From assembly GCF_002243345.2 (NCBI RefSeq), contig NZ_CP022655.2, positions 4,520,001-4,584,000 on the forward strand: a stretch of DNA of 64,000 nt, read 5' to 3'. Position 1 is the stretch's first letter. Each line of letters opens with the position of its first letter. A model generated the notes under the pieces. The model was not told the DNA's origin. It did no database searches and saw nothing but the letters and a program-made list of their open reading frames with translations. The position numbers and the translations under genes were made by a program. Of the stretch, positions 1-9,800 are shown in pieces. The DNA is from Paenibacillus sp. RUD330 (GTDB lineage Bacteria > Bacillota > Bacilli > Paenibacillales > Paenibacillaceae).

Positions 1-60
1 GCCGCTGCATGCATAAAGACAAGCCTCCAAAAAAGGGCTTGCAAATTCGATCCTCCATCA

Positions 61-88
61 TTAAAATAAATTTAACGTTAATTATAAT
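61..88 (+). promoter_or_regulatory. Probable promoter with palindromic operator for the MFS gene
   Basis: A TATAAT box lies at 83-88 with a weak -35 (TTAAAA, 61-66) 16 bp upstream. The perfect 10-bp palindrome TTAACGTTAA (72-81) sits between the two boxes. A repressor bound there would block RNA polymerase; the ArsR-type regulator encoded just downstream of the transporter is the obvious candidate, but that link is inferred. Confidence 0.5.
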
Positions 89-122
89 TACATGTTCATA
101 AAATTTGAATGGAGTGTTGACG

Positions 123-1403
123 ATGAGCATCCCCGCCGTTGCAGCTTCAGCCCCGACACAAGGCATCAGAGGTTTAAAAAAGCATAAGCCCTTTTTATTC
201 CTGCTGGCGGCCCGAGTCATTTCACGTTTCGGAGACTCCCTCGACTCCATCGCTTACAGCTGGATGGTCTATATGCTGACAGGCTCCAAACTCCTGATGG
301 GCACCCTCTTCGCCATCAATTTCATTCCAGGCATCGTCTTCAGCCTGTTCACGGGAGTCCTCGTCGACCGCTGGTCCAAAAAAGCGGTCATCATCGCCTC
401 CTATTCAGCGCGCGGGACAATCGTAGCCCTGACCGCTCTTCTTTACTGGAAAGGCTGGCTCCAGCCTTGGCATTTGTTCATCTTCACCTTCATGAACTCC
501 TCCTTCGAATGCTTTTCCAGCCCGGCTGAAATGTCTGTGGTTCCCCGGCTTCTGCCCAAAGAGCTGCTGCTTAGCGGCAACTCCCTAAGCGCTTCCTCCT
601 CGCGGACTGCCGAGCTTGCCGGCGTAGCGGCGGCAGGCGCCCTGATTGCCGCCTTCGGCTTGTCAGGAGCCATCCTGATCGATGCATGCACCTTTTTAAC
701 GGCTGCAGCGGTACTGGCATTCATGAGAATCTCTCCGATTGAAGATCAAGCTTCTGCAGCCTCTTCCTCAACGGCCGCATCCTCCGAAGCAACCTACTGG
801 AGCCAGTTCAAGGAAGGCATGTCCTTCGTGAGGTCCCATCGCCTGATCATGCTGACGATGCTCACCGCCGCGGTGCTCAATGTATGCCTCACCCCCCATA
901 ACGTCATGGAGACGGTATACGTCAAAGAAGTGCTGCATTCCGGTCCATCGGGCCAAAGTATCATGGGAATCGGATTCATGTGCGGCATGATCGCCAGCGG
1001 CTTGCTGATCGGCGCCTACGGCGCGCGTTTCCGCAAAAGCTCTCTCATCGTCTTCGGCTGCCTGCTGCTCGGCGTCAGCCAGGCGCTGTACATCGTCCCA
1101 TCCTGGATCCAATGGCAGCCGCTCGCCGTTGTCACCGTCTTGTCCATCATGGGCGGACTCGCGGTGCCGATGATCGGAACGCCCGTATCCACCTACATGA
1201 TGGAGGTGACTCCCAAAAACATGCTTGGCCGGATCGGCGCTCTTTCCGGGATGATCGGCTCCTCGCTCATTCCGCTCGGTTCCGTGGCCACCGGCTTCGC
1301 CGGCCAGCATCTGCCCGTCCAGACCCTATATCTCCTTGCCGGCCTGATCATGATCATCCCTGGCCTGCTGCTTTTAACCCAAAAGAATTTCATGAAATTA
1401 TAG
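123..1403 (+). CDS. MFS drug/metabolite exporter
   Basis: A 426-residue integral membrane protein with about 12 hydrophobic segments and the MFS loop motif near residues 75-90 (GVLVDRWSKK). The overall pattern is that of the EntS/macrolide-efflux branch of MFS exporters. I chose ATG 123 because GGAGTG (111-116) is correctly spaced before it; the frame stays open to TTG 105, which has no ribosome binding site. The gene is followed after 37 bp by an ArsR-type regulator on the same strand, a common exporter/regulator pairing. The substrate cannot be read from the sequence; an antibiotic, siderophore or peptide are all possible. Confidence 0.88.
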   Translation: MSIPAVAASAPTQGIRGLKKHKPFLFLLAARVISRFGDSLDSIAYSWMVYMLTGSKLLMGTLFAINFIPGIVFSLFTGVLVDRWSKKAVIIASYSARGTIVALTALLYWKGWLQPWHLFIFTFMNSSFECFSSPAEMSVVPRLLPKELLLSGNSLSASSSRTAELAGVAAAGALIAAFGLSGAILIDACTFLTAAAVLAFMRISPIEDQASAASSSTAASSEATYWSQFKEGMSFVRSHRLIMLTMLTAAVLNVCLTPHNVMETVYVKEVLHSGPSGQSIMGIGFMCGMIASGLLIGAYGARFRKSSLIVFGCLLLGVSQALYIVPSWIQWQPLAVVTVLSIMGGLAVPMIGTPVSTYMMEVTPKNMLGRIGALSGMIGSSLIPLGSVATGFAGQHLPVQTLYLLAGLIMIIPGLLLLTQKNFMKL

Positions 1404-1440
1404 TATAATAAGGAGAGCATGTACGAAGCAGCGGACAGGA

Positions 1441-2019
1441 GTGACCCTTATCGAAACGAAGGTACTCAAGACGATCGAGGAAATCCGGATTTTTTCCGAT
1501 CCATACCGAATGAAAATCATGAATTTCTTTCATAAATCCGACCATCCGGCAACGATTAAGGAAATTGCGGACCGAATGGGCGAAGTTCCGGCCAAGGTGT
1601 ATTATCATGCCCGCAAGCTCGAAAGGATCGGCCTGCTTGAGCTCGTCGACACGAAGCAGATCAACGGGATAACGGCCAAGTACTATAGAGCCTACGAGGG
1701 AACCGTCAGCATCAGCCGCGACGAGGTGGATGACCAGTCCATCAAAGAAATCTTCCGTTCCGAATCCCAGAAGCTGGCTTCCCATATGTTCGATTCGGCC
1801 AAGGAGAAGTATCTTGACAGCGCTGAAAAAGGACGGAAAAGAGCCGGCACGATCTCCAACTCGGATGTCTTTCTGACCAAGGAGGAAGCCGAGGAATTCC
1901 TGAAGATCGCCATTGAATTCGCGCAGACCCATTCCAAGCGGAGCCGGAGCGAGCAAGAGGAATACCATCTTTTCCTCTCCCTTTCTGCGATGAGCGAAGA
2001 AGGTTCGCAAAGCAACTGA
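1441..2019 (+). CDS. ArsR-like winged-helix transcriptional regulator
   Basis: 192 residues with an N-terminal winged helix-turn-helix (about residues 10-85: an IFSDPYRMKI segment, then the recognition helix around KVYYHARKLERIGLLEL), as in the HTH_20/ArsR class, followed by a helical, charged C-terminal domain that probably binds a ligand or dimerises. No metal-binding CxC motif is visible, so it is unlikely to be a metal sensor. It probably controls the adjacent exporter. The start is uncertain: GTG 1441 fits the domain, but its purine tract directly abuts it, while a much better ribosome binding site (AAGGAGA, 1410-1416) serves an out-of-frame ATG at 1419. Confidence 0.82.
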   Translation: MTLIETKVLKTIEEIRIFSDPYRMKIMNFFHKSDHPATIKEIADRMGEVPAKVYYHARKLERIGLLELVDTKQINGITAKYYRAYEGTVSISRDEVDDQSIKEIFRSESQKLASHMFDSAKEKYLDSAEKGRKRAGTISNSDVFLTKEEAEEFLKIAIEFAQTHSKRSRSEQEEYHLFLSLSAMSEEGSQSN

Positions 2020-2112
2020 AGCCCAAGCTGAAGGCCATGGACTACCGCATAGACGGCAAGCTTCCTTCGTGAATAGACTGTATGAACCGCTTTACGCGAA
2101 GGATGAGGTAAT

Positions 2113-3078
2113 GTGAAAATAGACCTGGGCTGCGGGACGATCAAGCATCCAGGATGCCGCGGGATCGACAAGCTGCCCTATGACGGCGTCGATCTCGTCC
2201 ATGATTTCGATTCCCCGCTTCCGTTCGAGGATGGAGCCGTCGACTTCGTCATGGCTTCCAACAGCCTGCAATATGCCGCGGATGCGGACTTTGTGCTCCG
2301 TGAAATCTACCGGGTATGCCGTCACCGCGCCGTCGTGTGCATCGTCGTTCCTTATGCCCATGTATCGGCGCACATCGCGAACCGCCGGTATCGTCAGCTG
2401 CTGAATGAGCACGCCCCCCGGTACTGGACGCGCCATCCGGTCTGTTACGTCGATCCGGACGAATACAAGCTTTCCGGCAGCCGGAATTGGTCCCTGATGG
2501 AAGAAGCCGCCGTCTTGCCGATGGATGGAGAGGATGCCGAACCGGAAAATCCCGAACGGGATAGCGAAGAGCTGGATCTGAGGCTGCTCAAGCTGGAGTT
2601 TTTTTACTTCCCTCCCTACGACGGGCTTTACGAGCCTCATGAGCTCTCCCTGCTTCGTCAGAGCCAGATGAATGTCGCCTATCAAATGATGCTCCATCTG
2701 GTCGTTGTCAAAGATCGGATTTCCGATGAGGAGATTTCGGTTTTGGCGTCGCAGCCGCTTGAAGAGCCTGCTTACGCGGACTCCCAGCGGTTTCGGCCCC
2801 TAGAGGAAAAAAGCGGCGAGCCTTTTCTATACACGGGTCCGATGGATCTGCTCCTGCACGGAATGCGGGGTGGCGAGCTCGGTTCGGAATCCATTCCCGA
2901 GGAGGCAGCTTCTCTGGAAATGGAATCTCCGGCTGCTCAGCAGTATCCGCCTGTCACTCGTCGGCTCGTTTCCTCCAGGCGAAAAAAACGGGCGGCGCGC
3001 GGACTCAAAAAAACGCCGGCTCCCCGCAAAAAGCCCATCCGAAGCAAGCGTGCCGGAAAACGGAGGCAGCCTAAATAA
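2113..3078 (+). CDS. SAM-dependent methyltransferase with basic C-terminal tail
   Basis: 321 residues. The N-terminus starts directly with the class I methyltransferase SAM-binding motif (DLGCGTIKHPG, residues 4-14), then GIDKLPYDGVDLVHDF and an acidic strand near residue 45; it resembles SAM-dependent methyltransferases that begin exactly at motif I. Start is GTG 2113 behind AAGGATGAGG. The last 35 or so residues are almost entirely Lys/Arg/Pro/Ala, suggesting binding to nucleic acid or an acidic surface polymer. The substrate is unknown. The upstream 93 bp hold only the ribosome binding site, so it may be cotranscribed with the regulator. Confidence 0.75.
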   Translation: MKIDLGCGTIKHPGCRGIDKLPYDGVDLVHDFDSPLPFEDGAVDFVMASNSLQYAADADFVLREIYRVCRHRAVVCIVVPYAHVSAHIANRRYRQLLNEHAPRYWTRHPVCYVDPDEYKLSGSRNWSLMEEAAVLPMDGEDAEPENPERDSEELDLRLLKLEFFYFPPYDGLYEPHELSLLRQSQMNVAYQMMLHLVVVKDRISDEEISVLASQPLEEPAYADSQRFRPLEEKSGEPFLYTGPMDLLLHGMRGGELGSESIPEEAASLEMESPAAQQYPPVTRRLVSSRRKKRAARGLKKTPAPRKKPIRSKRAGKRRQPK

Positions 3079-3110
3079 AGCCTCAGGATCGATTCCTGCG
3101 GCTTTTTCCG
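3074..3110 (+). terminator. Rho-independent terminator after the methyltransferase gene
   Basis: An AAAGCC-TCAGGA / TTCCTG-CGGCTTTTT imperfect hairpin with a TCGA loop region and a T tract immediately follows the stop codon. Confidence 0.65.
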
Positions 3111-3234
3111 CCTTTCATGCAGGGGGACGACAGCATGCTGAGCATCCTGGACATTCCTTGCCGGCCTCATACATCTAGGCGACGATGGAAACAATCGCTT
3201 CATAGCTCATGCAGTCGAAAGGGGAGGAACAGCC

Positions 3235-3750
3235 TTGCCGGAAATCTTTATGACATCGGACCATCATTTTGGACACAGGGAAATCATCGATTATGAATCC
3301 CGGCCGTTCGCCGATGCCGGGGAAATGGATGGCGCCATGATCCAACGCTGGAACGAAGCCGTCTCCGCAGGAGATACCGTCTACCATCTGGGCGACTTCT
3401 CCTTTGGCGGCTTGGGCAGAACCCGTGAGATCGCAGGCGCCTTGAACGGGTACAAGCATCTGATCCTCGGCAACCACGACCGCGACAGAAGCCGCCAGTG
3501 GTGGCTTGAAGCCGGCTTCGACGAGGTGCACGAGCAGCCGATCGTATACCGAGGCTTCTACTTCCTCAGCCATGAACCCATGTATATGAACCGCAGCATG
3601 CCTTATTTGAACGTGCACGGACATATCCATGGACAGAAATACGCCGGGCGGAGTCATTTCAACGTCTCGGTCGAGCATTGGGACTATCGTCCTGTTTCCT
3701 TCGAACAAGTGCTGGAATTCGTTTCTTCCGGAGTAGGCCGGTCCACATGA
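3235..3750 (+). CDS. Metallophosphoesterase, YfcE/phosphodiesterase-like
   Basis: 171 residues with the calcineurin-like phosphoesterase signature in order: SDHHFGH (residues 8-14), GDFSFGG, GNHDRDR and NVHGHIHG, whose Asp, His and Asn residues ligate two metal ions. This small cytosolic branch is annotated as a phosphoesterase of unknown substrate. The start is TTG 3235, preceded by GGGGAGG at 6-8 bp; no in-frame ATG has such a site. It stands alone between terminators. Confidence 0.88.
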   Translation: MPEIFMTSDHHFGHREIIDYESRPFADAGEMDGAMIQRWNEAVSAGDTVYHLGDFSFGGLGRTREIAGALNGYKHLILGNHDRDRSRQWWLEAGFDEVHEQPIVYRGFYFLSHEPMYMNRSMPYLNVHGHIHGQKYAGRSHFNVSVEHWDYRPVSFEQVLEFVSSGVGRST

Positions 3751-3822
3751 ATACGGCTTGCCGAATCGCTGCATCGGCATCCCGCACAGCCCGATTCCTC
3801 CCATTTCCGCTCTGAATGAATT

Positions 3823-3864
3823 AAAAAAAGCTTCCCGGCCATTGCGGCCGGGAAGCTTTTTTTT
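3823..3864. terminator. Bidirectional terminator
   Basis: AGCTTCCCGGCC and GGCCGGGAAGCT form a perfect stem around ATTGC, with A and T runs on both sides. It can end the phosphoesterase transcript (+) and that of the giant glycosidase (-). Confidence 0.92.
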
Positions 3865-3875
3865 CCTTGGACGGG

Positions 3876-6800
3876 TCAGTCCATCCAACCGTACAGGCGA
3901 TAGATCAGCACGGCTGCCTCGGCGCGTGTCGTCAGGCCTGCCGGATTCAGGCCGCTGCCATCCCCTCTCAGCAGTCCGGCTTGGACGAGCGCCGCTGCGG
4001 CCTCAGCCGCGTATGCCGCCACCAAGGAGCGGTCTGCATAACCGTCCAGCTCGGCCGCCGCCGGCGGCACCGGCTTGCCTGCCAGCTTCAGGGCTCTGAA
4101 TGCGAGCGCCATCATCTCCTGCCTCGTGATCGGAGCCATGGGATCGAAGCTTCCATCCTCCCTGCCTGTCGCGATTCCTAGCGATTTGGCGATCGCTGCC
4201 TCCTCCTCGTAGTATGAGCCCGCCGGGACATCCGTGAAGGAGGCGGCTGCTTCGCCGCGAAGGCCGAGCGCCCTTACGAGCATGAGGACGAAGTCGGCAC
4301 GGCGCACATTCGCGGATGGCGTGAACAATTCCGCTCCGGTTCCTTTGATGACGCCCTTGGCGGCCAGAGCGTCGATCGCTTCGGCGGCCCATGTCAGACG
4401 GGCCGTATCCTTGAATTCCTTGACCACATATTCAATCCGGAAATCCCCGAGCAGGGAAGTCTGGAACTCGACGCTGCCCGCTCCCGCTCTGTAGCGGGCG
4501 GTCGGCACGGCTGCGGCGATACCTCTTTCGTCCGTCAGCCGAACCGTTACGCGCTGCGGATGCGCGGATTCCTCCACGCTTGCCGAGTACGGCAGCTTGA
4601 CCCCGACCGCCTGCAGCTTGCCGCGCCATAAGAGAGATTTGCCGTCAGCCGATAGGGCGATTCGTACGCCCGTTTGGCTTGAGACGCCTTGAATCCGGGC
4701 TATTTCGAGCTCCACGGTTCCGGAGGCGAGATTTCCGTACCCTTTCAGCATTTCCGCCGGAAGCGTCGCGATTCCGACAGCGGTTCGAATCTCAAGCGCG
4801 GCTTTGCCGTCTGTCAGAGCGGCTGCCGGTATGGAGATGCGATACCCTTTAGCTCCCGACAAGGCGGGAACTTGAATCGAGATATCCGCCGCTCCCTGGC
4901 CTGCCGCACGCCGCAGCTCAGCGGCGTCGATGGATGCCGCGGCGATTCCCGATGCGGGATCGAGCACAGGAATGGCGGTTGTGATGTCAGCGCCCGAAGG
5001 TGCAGCCGATGCAGCCGGCGATGGCGACGGAGCCGGCGAGTATGGCAGCCAAGGCGTCGCGCTTGGCGTTGCGGACGGCGTCGCGCTTGGCGTTGCGGAC
5101 GGCGTCGCGCTTGGCGTTGCGGACGGCGTTGCGCTTGGCGTTGCCGACGGCGTCGTGCTTGGCGTGGCCGACGGCGACTCGCTTGGCTGCGATTTGCCGG
5201 TCACATACGTGAACGCGGCCGTGAAGCTGCCGGGCAAGCCATCCTTGAACGCGGCTGCGCGGATGACGGCAATTCCGGATACGGCGATCGGACCGGCTGC
5301 CGCGATGCCGTTGTCAGGCGAAGGCAGCGAGCCGTCCAGCGTGTAGTACACCGTCGCGCCATCGGTCGAGCTCGCCAGCAGCAGCTCCTGCGGCAAGTCA
5401 TACTTGCCGGCTTTCAAGGAAGCGGACGGAACGGCCGCACGGCTGACCGCCGGCTGGTTCTCTTCGGACGTCGGCTCCAGCCGGATCCAGTCGATGTTGA
5501 AGCCGTCTCCTTGGTCCAGCACGCCGATTTCCTGCACGCCCCCCTTCAGGGAGACGATATGGGAGGCGGTCTTGTACGCGCCCCAATCGCCTGTGGACGG
5601 CAGGGCCGCGATGCCTTTCAGCTCGCCGTCCGCGAACAGGGCCGCGGACACTCCTCCCTGCTTTGTCGCGTAGCGGTAGGTCGCCTTGTAGTTGCCGTCC
5701 TGCGGGACGTCCACCCGATAACGCAGCAGATTGCCCGCATTCGTGTAGCCTACGTTGGCCGTTCCGGCCGCTTTATTCGTCTCGATGGCATTGCGCCCGG
5801 AATCGAAGTAGCTCTCCGCTTCGATGTTCAGGATGCCGGCAGGGTCCGCAGCGAAGGTGCGGATCGGCTCGATGGCGAGCGCCCCGATCTCGAAGCCCTC
5901 CACGTTCGCGGCAAGGCGCAGCGTGATTTCCCCTTGCGGCAACGCGGCCGTCTTGCGGCTCTTGACCCAGTTCCCGTAAATCTGCGGAACGTCGTACGAC
6001 GCCAGGACAGCGTCCCCGAGCTTGAGATCGAAGGCGCCCATGCCGCCGGCTTGTGAGCTCATCTCAAGCGTGAAGGTGTAGCGGCCCGATTCCGGGACAT
6101 CCAGCTTGTAGTCGATCCAGTCGCCCGCCTTGATGCCGGTGAGCTTATGGCCGTCCGCCGCTCCGCCCGCGCCCTCGGAAGGGCCGCTCATGGCGGCGTA
6201 ATCAAGCGCGCTTGCGGTGCCCGGAACCGGAATGAGCGGCGGGTTGTCCTTGCGGACGATGCGCGGACCGACCTCGATCCAGTCCAGCGATACGTTCGTT
6301 CCGACAATGGACAGGCGGAGAGAATGCGTCCCCTTGGACAACGGAATGGCCGAGGTCAGCGTCGTCCATTCGTCGGACGCGGCAAGGACATCCCGTTGGA
6401 CAGCTCCTCCTCCGTCCAGCTTCCAGGAAGCTTCGGCGGCCGAGTCTCCTCCACCGGTCCGGTAACGGTAGGTCAGCAGATAAGCGCCGTCCTCCGGAAC
6501 GCTGACCCGGTAGTCCAGCCAGCTGCCCGGAACGGTGCCGGCCGCTCCATCCTCGATGAGGACGCCCGAGGATTCGTCCGCCTGCTCGGCCTGAACCCGC
6601 TTCGGCAGGGCGGCGGCGCTGTCGCCGGCCGTCGTCGATCGAATGTCGCGCAAGCTGTAGCCGGTGCCTTGCGCCGTCACGCCCAGGACGTGCTCGCCGG
6701 CCGGCAGCGCCACCTTCACCCGCGCATAGCCGAACGGATTCGGCCCTGCGTAAGTATCGCGAGTCACCGTGAGGGTCCCCACGTCTGAGCCGTCGATCGC

Positions 6801-9800
6801 GATGGCCGCTGAAGCGCCGGAAGGCTGTCCGGCATAACCGAGATCCAGGAAATAGCTTCCGGCCCTCTTGACCGTCAGGCCGTACGAGAAGGAAGCCGGC
6901 TCGGAAGCCCCGCCTTCATTGAGGCCGTATACGGCGCCTGAAACCGTATCGGTCTGGTAGACGCCCCGTGCGCTGTCAAAGTCCGCCGCGCGGAAGCTGC
7001 CCGGGGCCGTCCGGCCCAGCTCGGGACGAATCCACGAGAACGTGGTGACCGCCTTGGCCGGAACGACCGCGGAGATTTGCGTGCCGTCGCTCATGAGCTT
7101 GACCTGCTGGTCCTTGTCGGTCTGGTTGATAGCGACGGTTACGACCTTGCGTCCGTCCGGACTGACAAAAGCGACATTCGTCACGGTGTCGGAAGAGCCG
7201 TAATCGCTCTCGATCCGCTTGTAGCCCGGGAGCACGAACTTCGAGAATTGGCCCATCAGGTACGTCTCCGGCGCGATCCAGTAGTTGTCGCGGTCCGAGG
7301 AATCCTGGATGACCGGAGTCGGATCCGGCGTGCCTACCCACTGATGGGACTTGATGTCGCTGTCGAGCATGACGACCCAGGAATTGTAGCTGCGCGCCCA
7401 ATTGCGGAAATACTGGGCGATGCGGTCGGCTCCCTTCGTGCCCCAGACCGCGCGTTCGGTCAAGTAGACATTTTTGTCCGGGAACAGGTCATGCAGCTTG
7501 GTCATCTCGCTCAGCTCTCCGCCGTAATCGTGGAAAGCCGTTCCGTCCACAGCCGCGTATGCGGCCTTGTCGCGCAGAAGCTGGGCCGGGTAAGCCATCG
7601 TGTCGCCCGGATTATGGTCGAACGTGAGCAATCCGACCTGTCCGAAGCCCGCCGCATCCAGCTTCTGGCGAAGCAGCACCATCAGCCTGGCCTGCTGCTG
7701 CCAAGGCATTTTCGTACTCGGATAATCGATCTCCAGCAGAGGCTCGTTCTGCACGGTCAGCATTTCCATCGGAATGCCCTCCGCTTGGTAGGCCTGCACG
7801 AACTTCACGAGATAGTCCGCATAGACCGACAGATACTCCTCCTTGATTTCTCCGCGGATCATGCTGTCCGTCGTTTTCATCCAGCCCGGAGCGCTCCACG
7901 GAGAAGCGAAGAATTTCACGTCCGGGTTGATCGCCTGGATTTCCTTCAGCGTGGAAATGATGTGCAGGTCGCGGTCCTTCTGAATCGAGAAATGCTCCAG
8001 GCCCGGATCCGTCTGTCCCGCCGGCATGTCATCATAGGTGTAGAACGGCTGCCCGGTGAAATCGGCCGTGCCGATCGTCACGCGGACAAGGCTCATGCCA
8101 GCGCCGTCCGCCGGATCGAACAGCTTGCCCAGCAGCTCCTTGCGCTTGTCCGCCGACATCTTGGCGAGGTTGCCGACCGTCGATTCCTCCATCGACGAGC
8201 CGATGCCGACCATCGATTGATAAGTCACATCCGGATCGAGCGAAATGACCGTTCCAGCGGCCTCGTTCGGCCGGACGATATCGAGAGGCCGCTGCTGCTC
8301 CAGCTTTTTGTCCTCCGGCTTGGAACGGTCCGCGTAATACCACTGGATATTGCCGGGATCCCGCTCGCTCGTCGTCCAGCTCTGCACCGCGTCCGCCTGA
8401 ACCACCTCCGGTACCGTGCCGTCTCCCGGATCCCCGGTGCCTGGCTGGCCTCCATCCGCCGGCGCGTCTCCCGTGCGTGTGAACTTCAGCCAATTGAGAT
8501 TCATGCTCCCTCCGGCGAACAGGACGCGCAGGCTCTGCTTGCCTTCGGCGGCTATCGGAACGCCATGCATGACGGCCGTCCCCCAGTCCTGGTAGCTGTT
8601 AATTTTCGGCAGCCTCACGGAGCCGAGCTCCTTGGCGCTTCCGTCCAGAATCTTGACGCCCGATGAATCCCCCCAGGAGGCGTAGCGCACCTCGACGTCG
8701 TACAGGCCGCTTTGCGCGTGGACGTCGTATTGGAGCCAGTCGCCGGCATCGATATAACCGACGTTCTTGCCGCCGCCTTCATCCTGGGTATTTTCCGTCT
8801 GCACCGCTCCCGGCGCGCTCATCGCGCTGTAATCCTCCGCCTGCACGACGCCCGGAACCGGAATGCTCGTATCCGGCTGGGCCGGGGGCTGCGGCAGATC
8901 ATCCGGAGTCGGCTGCGACTTGGTCAAGCCGTACCCTGTCTTGAACAGGAACTGCCCGGGATCGTCGGCCTGATCGTAGGCGCTCAGGCTGAAGGGCCAT
9001 TTCAGCGGCAGCTTGCCCGTAAAGTCCTTGCCTCCGAGAAGAACGTCCGCGACTCCATCTCCCTCCGTGCCGGGGAGCCAGGCGGCAACAAGCCCCTGGA
9101 TATCCTTCAGCTGGTCGCCGATCGTCATCGGGCGGCCCGACACGAGCACAAGCACGATCGGCAGCTCCGGATCGGCGGCCCGCACATTGGCGAGCGTGGC
9201 CAGATCCTCCGTGTTCAGGTTCAGGTTGGACGTATCCCCGTCCGATTCGGCATACGGCATCTCGCCGGCTACGACGATGGCCGCATCATGGCCTTTCGCG
9301 CCGCGGCCGTGCTCGTTGTAAGTCACCTTCTTGCCGCTGGACTCGGCCGCCTTCTGCAAGCCTTGCAGAATCGTCGTGCCTTTGGTGATCGCTCCGGCGC
9401 TGCCCTGCCAGGTGACAGACCAGCCGCCTGCCTGCCTGCCGATATCGCTCGCCGCCTTGCCGGCAACGAAGATATCCTTCATTCCGGACAGCTGGGACAA
9501 AATCGGCGACTCGGAGCCGTCCTCCCTTGGGACGGCATCGTTCTTGAGCAGCACAAGCGACTTCGCCACCGCTTCGCGAGCGACCGCCCGGCTCTGTGCC
9601 GAGCCGAATGCGGCCTGTTGATCCGGATCGGACTTCGGATGCTCGAAGACGCCGGAATCGAACTTCACCGTCAGAATCCGCGACACGGCGTCATCGATCC
9701 GCGCCTGCGAGATTCCGCCTTCCTCGACGAGCTGCTTGAGGTCGGTCACGACCTCCTTCCATTTGTCCGGCTCCATGATCATGTCGACGCCCGCGTTGAC

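Noticed and set aside
5053-5187. CRISPR-like tandem array
   Set aside because: Repeats abut with no spacers and encode an in-frame linker.
4689-6056. Plus-strand open frame of 455 codons inside the glycosidase gene
   Set aside because: Arg-rich, low-complexity translation antisense to clear CBM modules; it arises from high GC content.
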